A stretch of DNA of 64,000 bases, taken from the NCBI RefSeq assembly GCF_010731575.1, contig NZ_AP022617.1:2852001-2916000 (forward strand), given 5' to 3'. This DNA is from Mycolicibacterium monacense (GTDB taxonomy: Bacteria; Actinomycetota; Actinomycetes; Mycobacteriales; Mycobacteriaceae). Shown one piece after another: positions 34,943 to 43,243 of this stretch. Within the stretch, counting starts at the first letter, position 1, and every line of letters starts with the position of its first letter. Position numbers and translations under genes: made by a program. The notes beneath the pieces are model-generated. The model made no database searches. It was given only the letters and a program-made list of their open reading frames with translations, and was not told the origin of the DNA.

Positions 34943-35731
34943 GTGACGGGACGTTGCACGGGCAAGGTGGCGCTGGTGACCGGGAGCAGCCGGGGCCTGG
35001 GTGCGGCGATCGCGACACGGCTGGCCGCCGAGGGGGCGGCGGTGGTGCTCACGGCGCGGACCCTGGAACCGGATCCGAGATACCGGGGGTCGCTGCAGGA
35101 GACGCGCGACGCGATCCTCACCGCGGGCGGCACCGCGGTCGCCGTCGCCGCGGACCTGTCCCGGCCCGAGGAGCGCGAGCGGCTGTTCGCGGAGGCGACG
35201 AAGGAACTCGGCGCACCGGACATCCTCGTCAACAACGCGGCGGTGACGTTCCTGCGACCGCTCGACGGTTTTCCCGACAAGCGGGTGCGCTTGATGCTGG
35301 AGATGCACCTGCTCGCACCACTGCACCTGAGCCAGTTGGCGATCCCCGCGATGCGCGAACGCGGCCGCGGCTGGATCCTCAACGTGACGTCGGTCGCCGG
35401 CGACCTGCCGCCCGGCCCCCCGTTCTCCGAGTTCGACCGCACCGCCGGGTTCGGCGTCTACGGCACGGCGAAGGCCGCGCTGAACCGATTGACGAAAAGC
35501 CTTGCCGCAGAACTGTTCGACGACGGGATCGCGGTCAACGCGGCGGCGCCGACGAACCCGGTCGCCACGCCCGGCGCCGGCACGCTCGACCTGGCCAAGA
35601 CCGACACCGAGGACATCAGCCTCATCGCCGAGACGGCGCTGACGCTGTGCACCGGTGATCCGGCGACGCTGACCGGACGGATCGCCCACACCCAGTCGTT
35701 CCTCGGCGAGATCGGTTGGCTGCGTGAGTGA
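34943..35731 (+). CDS. Short-chain dehydrogenase/reductase
   Basis: The 262-aa classical SDR has the cofactor motif ALVTGSSRGLGAAIATRLAAEG, the NNAA motif (DILVNNAAVTF), the catalytic Ser (LNVTSVAG) and Tyr-x-x-x-Lys (FGVYGTAKAALNRL). It probably oxidises or reduces a hydroxyacyl or keto substrate. The GTG start follows GGGAGGTGGTCG. It overlaps the kinase gene by 8 bases, so the two form one operon behind the inverted repeat. Confidence 0.88.
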   Translation: MTGRCTGKVALVTGSSRGLGAAIATRLAAEGAAVVLTARTLEPDPRYRGSLQETRDAILTAGGTAVAVAADLSRPEERERLFAEATKELGAPDILVNNAAVTFLRPLDGFPDKRVRLMLEMHLLAPLHLSQLAIPAMRERGRGWILNVTSVAGDLPPGPPFSEFDRTAGFGVYGTAKAALNRLTKSLAAELFDDGIAVNAAAPTNPVATPGAGTLDLAKTDTEDISLIAETALTLCTGDPATLTGRIAHTQSFLGEIGWLRE

Positions 35732-36707
35732 ACTCGAGCTCGAATCGCTGCGGACGCGGCTGGCGGCGGCCGGCGTCTGCGATGTTCGTCCGCTCACCGG
35801 CGGGGCGTCGAGCCTGACCTTCCGCGCCACCCGCGGCGATCGGCCGGTCGTGGTGAAGGTCGCGCCACCCGGGCACGCCCCCGTCGGCCACCGCGATGTG
35901 CTCCGGCAGGCGCGGATCATCGAGGCGCTCGCGGCGACGGACGTGCCGGTGCCAGAGGTGTTGTGCACTGACCCCGGCGCACCACCGGAAATTCCCCCGC
36001 TGTTCGTGATGTCACTGGTCGAGGGTGAGTCGTTCGAGCCGCTGTTCGACACCGACGCTGCTCGGGAAGACACCGATGGCGCTCGGAAAGACACTGTGCC
36101 CGAACGCTTTCGGAGCGCCGCACGGGTGCTCGCGGCGCTGCACCGGATACCGCCCGCCGGCCTCGGGTTGACCGGTGAGCCGGTCGGCGATGCGGTCGCG
36201 GAGGTCGACCGCTGGTCGGCCACCCTGCGGACCGTCGACCCCGCGTTGGTACCGGGGTGGACGGCAGTGCGCGAAGCACTCGTGGCCACTGCGCCTGCGC
36301 CGGTGCGGCCGGGTGTGGTGCACGGGGATTACCGGCTCGGAAACCTGGTCGCCTGCGGAACGGCGATCACCGCGGTGATCGACTGGGAGATCTGGTCGGT
36401 CGGCGACCCGCGCATCGACCTCGGATGGTTCCTCGTCAACGCCGACCCCGACACCTATCGCCGGCCGACGCCCTACGTCGACGCCGTACCGGCGGTCGCC
36501 GAGTTGGCGTCGTGCTACACCGACGCGGTCGGCGCCCCGATGCCGGAGCTGCCGTGGTTCACGGCGCTGGCATGTTTCAAGTCGGCGGCGACCTGGTCAC
36601 TGATCGTCAAGCACAATCGCCGGAAGTCCACGCCCCGTGCGGAACTCGAGGCGATGGCGCCCACCCTGCCGCATCTGCTGGAGCGGGCGACGACGTTGCT
36701 GGGCTGA
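35724..36707 (+). CDS. Aminoglycoside-phosphotransferase-fold kinase, ACAD10/LvaA-like
   Basis: The 327-aa protein has the APH kinase fold: N-lobe with TGGASSLTFRATRGD and the ATP-contacting VVVKVAPP; catalytic loop VHGDYRLGNLVA near residue 197; metal-binding AVIDWEIWSVGDPRIDLGWFLVNAD. The last motif is characteristic of the kinase domains of ACAD10/ACAD11 and bacterial LvaA, which phosphorylate 4-hydroxyacyl compounds, not of antibiotic-resistance kinases. An ACAD10/11-like dehydrogenase is encoded next door on the other strand, which supports this reading. Confidence 0.85.
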   Translation: MSELELESLRTRLAAAGVCDVRPLTGGASSLTFRATRGDRPVVVKVAPPGHAPVGHRDVLRQARIIEALAATDVPVPEVLCTDPGAPPEIPPLFVMSLVEGESFEPLFDTDAAREDTDGARKDTVPERFRSAARVLAALHRIPPAGLGLTGEPVGDAVAEVDRWSATLRTVDPALVPGWTAVREALVATAPAPVRPGVVHGDYRLGNLVACGTAITAVIDWEIWSVGDPRIDLGWFLVNADPDTYRRPTPYVDAVPAVAELASCYTDAVGAPMPELPWFTALACFKSAATWSLIVKHNRRKSTPRAELEAMAPTLPHLLERATTLLG

Positions 36708-36709
36708 AC

Positions 36710-38011
36710 TCACCCGCTGCGCGGGATCCCGGCGAGCTTGTCGGCGAACTTCTCCTCCGCCTGCGCACGCAGGCGCAGCAGATGCTGTGACGGGAAGGTG
36801 TCGGGGGCGGGTTCGACGTCGGCGAGCAGCAGCCGGGCCAACGTGACCTTGTGCACCTCGGTGGGTCCGTCGGCCAACCCCAGCACGAACGATTCGGTGA
36901 GGTACTGCACGAACGGCATCTCGTGGGACGTACCCAGCGAACCGTGGATCTGCAGTGCCCGGGCCGAGACGTCGTGCAGCACCTTCTGCATCATCGCCTT
37001 GACCGCCGAGATGTCGGCGCGCACGGCCCGGTAATCGTTGTACTGGTCGATCTTCCACGCGGTCTGCAGGGTCAGCAGACGGAACGCCTCGATCTCCATC
37101 CACGAGTCGGCGACCATCTCCTGGACCATCTGCTTCTCGGAGAGCATGCCGCCCTGCGTGTACCGCGACACCGCCCGCTCCCGGATCATGTCGAAGATCC
37201 GCCGCACCAGCCCGACGGTGCGCATCGCGTGGTGGATGCGACCACCACCGAGGCGGGTCTGCGCCACCACGAACGCGCCACCGCGCGGTCCGAGCATGTG
37301 GTCGGCGGGCACCCGCACGTTCTCGTAGTGCACATATCCCTCTCGACCACCACCCCCGAGTGGCTGGTAGCCGAGCCCGACATCGCGCAGGACGTTGACA
37401 CCGGGTGTGCCCCCGGGCACGACGAACATCGAATAACGTTGATACGGAGGAGCATCCGGGTCCGTCATCGCCATCACGATGATGAACGAGGCCATCGACG
37501 CGAACGACGAATACCACTTCTCGCCGTTGATCACCCAGTGGTCGCCGTCCTGAACGGCGGTGGTGGTGAACACCTTCGGATCCGCCCCGCCGTGCGGTTC
37601 GGTCATGGAGAAACAGGAGATGATCCGGTTGTCCAGCAGCGGCTCGAGGTAGCGCTGCTTGAGTTCCAGAGTGCCGTAGTGGGCGAGGATCTCACTGTTG
37701 CCGGAGTCGGGGGCCTGGGAGCCGAACACGATCGGCGCGCACTCCGAGCGACCCAGGATCTCGTTGAGCAGGGCCAGCTTGACCTGACCGTAGCCGGGGC
37801 CGCCGAGGTGCGGGCCCAGATGGGTGGCCCACAGTCCGCGCTCCTTGACGATCTGCTGCAGCGGCGGGATCAGCGCCTGTCGCACCGGATCGTTCAGGTC
37901 GTGGGATTCCTTGACGATCAGGTCGATGGGCTCGCATTCGGCGCGGACGAAATCCTCGACCCACGCCAACTGCTCGGCCCACTCGGGGTCGGTCGAAAAA
38001 TCCCAGGCCAT
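36710..38011 (-). CDS. Acyl-CoA dehydrogenase, ACAD10/ACAD11-like
   Basis: The 433-aa flavoprotein shows the ACAD signatures CFSMTEPHGGADPKVF, VINGEKWYSS and the C-terminal ADGPTEVHKVTLARLLL. The stretch FGSQAPDSGNSEILAHYG near residue 98 matches the ACAD10/11 branch (FNCQAPDTGNME-like). Those enzymes act on 4-phosphohydroxyacyl-CoA and eliminate phosphate. GAGGAGAGC precedes the ATG. ECH lies 12 bases upstream in the same operon; the kinase gene converges with a 2-base gap. Confidence 0.88.
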   Translation of the reverse strand: MAWDFSTDPEWAEQLAWVEDFVRAECEPIDLIVKESHDLNDPVRQALIPPLQQIVKERGLWATHLGPHLGGPGYGQVKLALLNEILGRSECAPIVFGSQAPDSGNSEILAHYGTLELKQRYLEPLLDNRIISCFSMTEPHGGADPKVFTTTAVQDGDHWVINGEKWYSSFASMASFIIVMAMTDPDAPPYQRYSMFVVPGGTPGVNVLRDVGLGYQPLGGGGREGYVHYENVRVPADHMLGPRGGAFVVAQTRLGGGRIHHAMRTVGLVRRIFDMIRERAVSRYTQGGMLSEKQMVQEMVADSWMEIEAFRLLTLQTAWKIDQYNDYRAVRADISAVKAMMQKVLHDVSARALQIHGSLGTSHEMPFVQYLTESFVLGLADGPTEVHKVTLARLLLADVEPAPDTFPSQHLLRLRAQAEEKFADKLAGIPRSG

Positions 38012-38023
38012 CGACGCTCTCCT

Positions 38024-38803
38024 CTATTTCGCGGTCCACGGCTGCCGCCGGGCGGCCGCCTCGTCGGTCGCGTGGGCCAGAACCTGGTTGCGGTTCTCCA
38101 GCTCCAGTGCCGCGGCGAGGTCGGGGGCGTCGGTGTTGACCTGCAGCGCGCGCTTGGTCAACTGCACACCGAACGGCGAGAGCCCGGCCAACAGCGCAGC
38201 CAGTTCGACCGCCCGATCGACGAGAACCTCGGGGTCGACCAGTTCGCTGACCAGCCCTCGCCGGTCGGCTTCCCCGGCCGACACCGTGCGGCCGGTCAGC
38301 ATCCAGTCGGCCGCGACACTCGTGCCGACGATGCGCGGCAGGTGGTAGCTCATGCCCATCTCGGCGCCAGACAGCCCGAGCAGGATCGCCGCGTTGCCGA
38401 ATGTTGCTGCGCTCGAACAGATCCGAATGTCGGCGGCCAGGCACAGCGCCATTCCGGCGCCGACGCACGGACCGTTGACGGCCGCCACCACGGGTTGCGG
38501 CAGCGCCCGCAACGCCTGCGGTAACGCCGCCATCGCCTCCTGGAACCGCATCCGGTCCAGGGCGGGGGCGTCCGCCTCGAGCATCCCGTCCCCGAAGTCG
38601 CGCACGTCGAGTCCAGAACAGAAGCCGCGACCGGTCCCGGTGAGCACGACCGAACGCGTCGCCGTGTCGGCGCGGATGGCGGCGAGCGTGGCGGCGAGGT
38701 CGGCGACCATCGCGGAGTTGATCGCGTTGAGCCGGTCGGGGCGGTTGAGGTGCAGCAGGACGACGCCCGGGCTCGGCGTCGTCGCGGTGACGGTGTCCGT
38801 CAT
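38024..38803 (-). CDS. Enoyl-CoA hydratase/isomerase family protein
   Basis: The 259-aa crotonase-fold protein has the CoA/oxyanion motifs GTGRGFCSGLDVRDF near residue 60 and VNGPCVGAGMALCLAADIRI near residue 110. The position of the usual second Glu reads SGAEMGMSYHLPRIVG, with Glu present. It probably hydrates the enoyl-CoA produced by the neighbouring dehydrogenase. ATG 38803 is preceded by GAGGGGAGC. It is divergent from the LLM operon across an interval with an inverted repeat. Confidence 0.87.
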   Translation of the reverse strand: MTDTVTATTPSPGVVLLHLNRPDRLNAINSAMVADLAATLAAIRADTATRSVVLTGTGRGFCSGLDVRDFGDGMLEADAPALDRMRFQEAMAALPQALRALPQPVVAAVNGPCVGAGMALCLAADIRICSSAATFGNAAILLGLSGAEMGMSYHLPRIVGTSVAADWMLTGRTVSAGEADRRGLVSELVDPEVLVDRAVELAALLAGLSPFGVQLTKRALQVNTDAPDLAAALELENRNQVLAHATDEAAARRQPWTAK

Positions 38804-38856
38804 CGGCAGCTCCCCTCGTCGCACGCCGGCGGCAGAGCGGAAACGCCCTTGCGTGT

Positions 38857-38876
38857 GACGAGAAGGCTATTCTCCG
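38857..38876. promoter_or_regulatory. Inverted repeat between ECH and LLM operons
   Basis: GACGAGAAGGCTATTCTCCG contains GAGAA-N5-TTCTC in the divergent promoter interval between 38803 and 38919. It shares the octamer ACGAGAAG with the palindrome at 34914-34921, but the half-sites point the other way, so a common regulator is possible, not shown. Confidence 0.45.
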
Positions 38877-38918
38877 AAAAGGCGCGGGGCAATCACGGCG
38901 CGCCCCTATGCTGAGCGA

Positions 38919-40067
38919 GTGCCCAGCGATTCGTCGGCGCCGACGGTTCAGCCCGCTGCGTTCCTGCGCACGACCCTGCCGCTGGACCTGACCGGGCTGG
39001 CGGCCCTCGACAGCGGCCGCTACCACTCGATCTGGCTCCCCGACCACATGGTCAGTTTCTGGCCGGACTCGATCTGGACACCGGAGTTCACCGACCTCGC
39101 CGACACCTCCCCCTCACCGCACCGCCACCTCGACGGGATGGCGGTGGCCGCCGCCGCTGCCGTATTGACCGAGTCCACCCCACTGGCGACCGCGGTCGTC
39201 GACACCGTCCGGCGCCACCCCGCCTCGCTGGCCCAGAGCGCGCTGACCATCGATCACCTGTCCGGCGGCCGCTTCATCCTGGGACTCGGCAGCGGCGAGG
39301 CCGAGAACATCGTCCCCTACGGATTCGACTTCGACCGGCCCGTGAGCCGGTTCGAGGAGGCGCTGCACGTCATCCGGTTGTTGTGGGACTCCGACGGACC
39401 CGTCGACTTCACCGGACGGTTCCACCGACTGCGCGGGGCGCGCCTGGACACCGAACCGTTCGGCGGCCGCGTCCCGCCGATCTGGATCGGAGCCAGCGGA
39501 CCGCGGATGCTCGACATCGTCGGTCGCCACGCCGACGGATGGTGGCCGGCCGGGGCGTGGACGCCGCAGCACTACGCCGACATGCTCGGCGCGGTCCGGA
39601 GCTCGGCCGAACGGGCCGGGCGCGATCCGATGGCGATCACCCCGTGCTTCATCCAGGTGTGCCTGATCGCCAAAGACGATGCCGCCCTGGCTGAGATCCT
39701 GGACGCACCGCTGGTCAAGGCGTTCCTGCTGCAGGTGTCCGCGCAGACCCTGCGCGCGTTCGGTCACGAGCATCCGATGGGCAACGACTGGCGGGGGTTC
39801 CACGACATCGACCCGGCGACGCTGACCCGCGAACGCATCGTCGACTTCCTCGCCCGGGTGCGGCCCGAGGCGATCCTCGCCGTCCTGCCGCACGGCACAC
39901 CCGCTCAGGTCGCCCGCACCGTCAAGGACTACGTCGAGGCCGGGCTGCGGGTGCCCAAGATCATGGACTACGGCGCCATGGCCGGACTGCGGTTCGCGGC
40001 CGCATCCGCCGACAACGTGCGCGAGGCCGAGGACGAACTGATGAGACTGTGCGGGGTACCGATATGA
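38919..40067 (+). CDS. LLM-class (F420-dependent-like) oxidoreductase
   Basis: The 382-aa protein has the luciferase-like TIM-barrel fold: SIWLPDHMVSFWP near residue 37, HPASLAQSALTIDHLSGGRFILGLGSGEAENIVPYGFD near residue 90, PPIWIGASGPRMLDIVGRHADGWWP near residue 185. The family in mycobacteria mostly uses F420, and includes phthiodiolone ketoreductase and mycolate-related enzymes. The substrate is unknown. Translation starts at GTG 38919. Its stop overlaps the next gene (ATGA). Confidence 0.87.
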   Translation: MPSDSSAPTVQPAAFLRTTLPLDLTGLAALDSGRYHSIWLPDHMVSFWPDSIWTPEFTDLADTSPSPHRHLDGMAVAAAAAVLTESTPLATAVVDTVRRHPASLAQSALTIDHLSGGRFILGLGSGEAENIVPYGFDFDRPVSRFEEALHVIRLLWDSDGPVDFTGRFHRLRGARLDTEPFGGRVPPIWIGASGPRMLDIVGRHADGWWPAGAWTPQHYADMLGAVRSSAERAGRDPMAITPCFIQVCLIAKDDAALAEILDAPLVKAFLLQVSAQTLRAFGHEHPMGNDWRGFHDIDPATLTRERIVDFLARVRPEAILAVLPHGTPAQVARTVKDYVEAGLRVPKIMDYGAMAGLRFAAASADNVREAEDELMRLCGVPI

Positions 40068-41233
40068 GCGAACGCCTGCACGCCCAGGACCTGTTGGCCC
40101 GCGCGGAAGCGGCCACCGGACTGTACGACTACGGCGATCCGACGCTGCCCGCACGGTTCGGCATCGCCGTCGACCACCTCAACGGCCAGGGCATGGACGC
40201 CGAGGGCGTGCAACGCGCGGCACAGGTGTGCCACTGGCTGCTGACGTCGCGGCTGGAGTTCTTCGCCGACCGGGACCGCTACCCGATCGGCGACGAGGTC
40301 ATCGAGCGGCCGATGTTCGTCACCGGTGAACCCCGTTCCGGCACAACGCTGATGCACGCGCTGATGTCGGTGGACCCCGATGCGCGCGCCCTGCGGTTCT
40401 GGGAGGTGATGTATCCGTCACCGCCGCCCGGCCTCGCCGGACCGGACGACACCCGCCGTACCCGCGCGAATGCGGACTGGCGGGAGATCAATGCCAAGAT
40501 GCCGAAGTGGCTGCACAGCCACCCCTACAACGACATGCTCGGCGACGGGCTGCCCGAGGACGAGCGGACCTGGGCGTTCGACTTCCGGGTGATGACCCCG
40601 ACGGCGTGGTGGCGGGTCCCGATGCAGACGGTGGTCGGCGGCCTGCCGACCGATCCGGCCGCGCAGTACCGGATCCACCAGGCGATGCTGCAACAGTGCC
40701 AGTATCGCCGCCCACGAAAGCGCTGGGTGCTCAAGGGTTTCCACGGGTTCCGGTTGACCGAGTTCTTCGCCGGGTACCCCGACGCGTCGCTCATCTGGCT
40801 GCACCGCGACCCCGTCCAGGTGGCGGCGTCGCGGACGATGATGATGGCCGACATCCTCGACGGCATCGTCGGGCCGATCGATCTGAAGGCCGCGGCGAAG
40901 ATGCATCTCGACCTCACCCGGGCGAGCATCGCCAACACCATGAGCCATCCCCTGGTCGACGATCCCCGGATCCAGCATGTCCGCTACACCGACTTCGTCG
41001 CCGATCCCGTCGGTACCGTGCGCGCCTACCACGCGTTCTGCGGACACGCGCTGACGGAAGCGGCGGAGTCCGCGATGCGTGACTACCTCGCGCACAACCG
41101 CGGCGACCGGTACGGCAAGTTCCGGTACTCGACGTCGCTGCTGACCGACATCGGTGAGGACATCGACGCGCTCAACGAGGAGTTCCGGCCGTTCCGCGAG
41201 CGATTCGGCGTGGCGATCGAGAAGCGGGACTGA
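40064..41233 (+). CDS. Sulfotransferase family protein
   Basis: The 389-aa protein has the PAPS 5'-phosphosulfate loop FVTGEPRSGTTLMHALMS near residue 90 and the 3'-phosphate region SLIWLHRDPVQVAASRTMMM near residue 245, placing it in the Sulfotransfer_3 family common in mycobacteria. It probably sulfates a lipid or small hydroxylated metabolite. Its ATG overlaps the stop of the LLM gene and the isomerase gene starts 3 bases after its stop, so the three are translated together. Confidence 0.87.
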   Translation: MSERLHAQDLLARAEAATGLYDYGDPTLPARFGIAVDHLNGQGMDAEGVQRAAQVCHWLLTSRLEFFADRDRYPIGDEVIERPMFVTGEPRSGTTLMHALMSVDPDARALRFWEVMYPSPPPGLAGPDDTRRTRANADWREINAKMPKWLHSHPYNDMLGDGLPEDERTWAFDFRVMTPTAWWRVPMQTVVGGLPTDPAAQYRIHQAMLQQCQYRRPRKRWVLKGFHGFRLTEFFAGYPDASLIWLHRDPVQVAASRTMMMADILDGIVGPIDLKAAAKMHLDLTRASIANTMSHPLVDDPRIQHVRYTDFVADPVGTVRAYHAFCGHALTEAAESAMRDYLAHNRGDRYGKFRYSTSLLTDIGEDIDALNEEFRPFRERFGVAIEKRD

Positions 41234-41236
41234 GTC

Positions 41237-42031
41237 ATGCACGAGCGGCTCTCGGTGCACAGTGTGACGTTCTTCGGGGATCCGCTCGCCGAGTTGCACC
41301 ACCAGTGGCACGCACTGGGTCTGACGCGGTTGAGCATCCTCGACTCGCAGCTGTCGGACCCCGCGCTGGCGCCGCTGCTCGCCGCACACGGATACCGGGT
41401 CGACGCCGTCTACCACCTGTTCGCCGGCGGGCGGCTCCAGTCCGACCGCACCGCCGCCAGGGACGCGTTGACGAATGTGATCGACGCGGCGGCCGATGCG
41501 GGCGCCCGCATGATCTACCTGCTCACCGGCGGACGCGGATCGCTGTCGTGGCGGCAGGCCGCCGATGCGTTCTGCGAGGAGGTGGCCCCCTGCCTCGCTC
41601 ACGCGCGCAGGCGCGGGGTGGCGTTGGCGATCGAGAACGCGTCGAGCCTCTACGCCGACATGCACATCGCCCACTCGCTGCGCGACACCATCGCGCTCGC
41701 CGAGATGGCCGACCTCGGAATCTGTGTCGACCTGTTCCACTGTTGGGCCGAGGCCGAACTCCCCGAACTGCTCGACCGTGCCCTTCCGCGTACCGAACTC
41801 GTCCAAGTGAGCGACTACGTTCTGGGTGACCGGTCGCTGCCCGCGCGCGCGGTTCCCGGGGACGGGGTGATACCGCTCGAGCCGTGCGTGGCCCAGATCC
41901 TCGCCGGTGGCTACACGCACGGATTCGACCTCGAGCTGATCGGGCCGCGGATCGAGGCCGAGGGCCGCGCGGTCGCGGCGCGACGGGCGTGCGAGACCGT
42001 CAGCGCGATGCTCGACCGGCTGGTGCGGTGA
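41237..42031 (+). CDS. Sugar phosphate isomerase/epimerase-like TIM-barrel protein
   Basis: The 264-aa protein resembles the AP-endonuclease-2/xylose-isomerase-like barrel family. Metal-binding residues are likely in GVALAIENAS (Glu), LGICVDLFHCWAEAE (Asp/His), QVSDY and the C-terminal GFDLELIGPRIE. Members isomerise sugars, inositols or hydroxypyruvate; the substrate here is open. It shares a base with the next gene (TGATG). Confidence 0.8.
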   Translation: MHERLSVHSVTFFGDPLAELHHQWHALGLTRLSILDSQLSDPALAPLLAAHGYRVDAVYHLFAGGRLQSDRTAARDALTNVIDAAADAGARMIYLLTGGRGSLSWRQAADAFCEEVAPCLAHARRRGVALAIENASSLYADMHIAHSLRDTIALAEMADLGICVDLFHCWAEAELPELLDRALPRTELVQVSDYVLGDRSLPARAVPGDGVIPLEPCVAQILAGGYTHGFDLELIGPRIEAEGRAVAARRACETVSAMLDRLVR

Positions 42032-43239
42032 TGGTGTTCGGCGACGGTCCCGACGACACGGCGCTCGATGCGGCGTGGGCGGCGTTCTGCGACCGGTTGA
42101 AAGCCGCGGGCGCGCAGGCGTTCAAGGATCACAACGCCACCTCGGGCGCACAGCGGGTCGACGCGTTGCGTTTCCTCACCCAGAACCTGGGTCAGGCCTT
42201 CGACCTGGCGCTCGAAACCGCCGACACCCGGTATCCGATCGTGCACGCCTTCTGCACCCCGCTGCGCAAACTGGGCGGTGACAGTGCGGACTTCACCTAC
42301 CACCAGGCCTGGATCGACGGGGCACACACCTACCGCCTCACCGGGAACCGGGGCGGCGCACCGTTTTTCAACATCACCGTGCAGGGTCCGCGGGGTTCGG
42401 GTCCCGGCGTCCTGCACGAGCCGTTCGGTGACGTCCCGGAGGTCAACCTGTCCGGCTCCCAGCTGGCGACGGCCGCCGGCGGCGACTTCGAGCTCTACAT
42501 CGGTGGACCCGAGCGCGGACCGAACTGGCTGCCGACGACACCGGGTTCGCGAAAACTGTTCATCCGTCAGGGTTTCGACCGGTGGGACGACCGGCCGGCC
42601 GAACTGCGCATCGAACGCGTCGGCATGGCGGCCCCGCGGCCACTGCCCACACCCGCCGAGATGGTGGCCGCCATCGGTTGGGCCGGTGACTTCGTCGAAG
42701 GGGTGATGCGCGACTGGCCGGACTACCCGTTCACCTACGGCGGCGTCGACGCCGCGCACCCCAACCGGTTTCCCGCCGTCGACTCCGACACCGGTGACGA
42801 CAAGAGGGGCCGCGCGGCGGCGAACATGTTCTGGGAACTCGGCGCCGACGAAGCGCTGATCATCGAGTTCGACGCGCACGAGGGCCTGTGGATGCTCACC
42901 AACATGGGCGTGTTCTTCAACAGCATGGACTACCTGTACCGGCCCGTCTCCTACACCCCGAGCCGCACGGTGACCGACGGTGACGGGCGGATCCGCATCG
43001 TGCTGGCCCACGACGATCCGGGCTGTCACAACTGGCTCGACACCCAGGGATTCAGCCGCGGCAACGTCACCTACCGGCACATGCTGGCCGGAAAGCCCGC
43101 CGTGCTGCACACCAGGCTGGTGGCCCGGTCCGACCTCGCCGACGCGCTACCGCCGGACACCGCCACCGTCACCGGCGAGCAACGCGTCGCCCAGATGTGG
43201 GCCCGGTTCAACGGGATCCGACGACGCCACCGGATGTGA
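42031..43239 (+). CDS. DUF1214-domain protein
   Basis: The 402-aa protein carries a C-terminal DUF1214-type region: GDFELYIGGPERGPNWLPTT followed by SRKLFIRQGFDRW, preceded by YRLTGNRGGAPFFNITVQG. The start is ATG 42031 overlapping the previous stop. No signal peptide is seen. DUF1214 proteins often sit with steroid or lipid genes but have no defined activity. It is the last gene of the four-gene operon and converges on gatB with a 4-base gap. Confidence 0.8.
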   Translation: MVFGDGPDDTALDAAWAAFCDRLKAAGAQAFKDHNATSGAQRVDALRFLTQNLGQAFDLALETADTRYPIVHAFCTPLRKLGGDSADFTYHQAWIDGAHTYRLTGNRGGAPFFNITVQGPRGSGPGVLHEPFGDVPEVNLSGSQLATAAGGDFELYIGGPERGPNWLPTTPGSRKLFIRQGFDRWDDRPAELRIERVGMAAPRPLPTPAEMVAAIGWAGDFVEGVMRDWPDYPFTYGGVDAAHPNRFPAVDSDTGDDKRGRAAANMFWELGADEALIIEFDAHEGLWMLTNMGVFFNSMDYLYRPVSYTPSRTVTDGDGRIRIVLAHDDPGCHNWLDTQGFSRGNVTYRHMLAGKPAVLHTRLVARSDLADALPPDTATVTGEQRVAQMWARFNGIRRRHRM

Positions 43240-43243
43240 GCCG

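Noticed and set aside
35724..36707. Aminoglycoside resistance gene
   Set aside because: The APH fold is present, but the IDWEIWSVGDP motif and neighbouring ACAD, ECH and SDR genes point to the ACAD10/LvaA metabolic branch.
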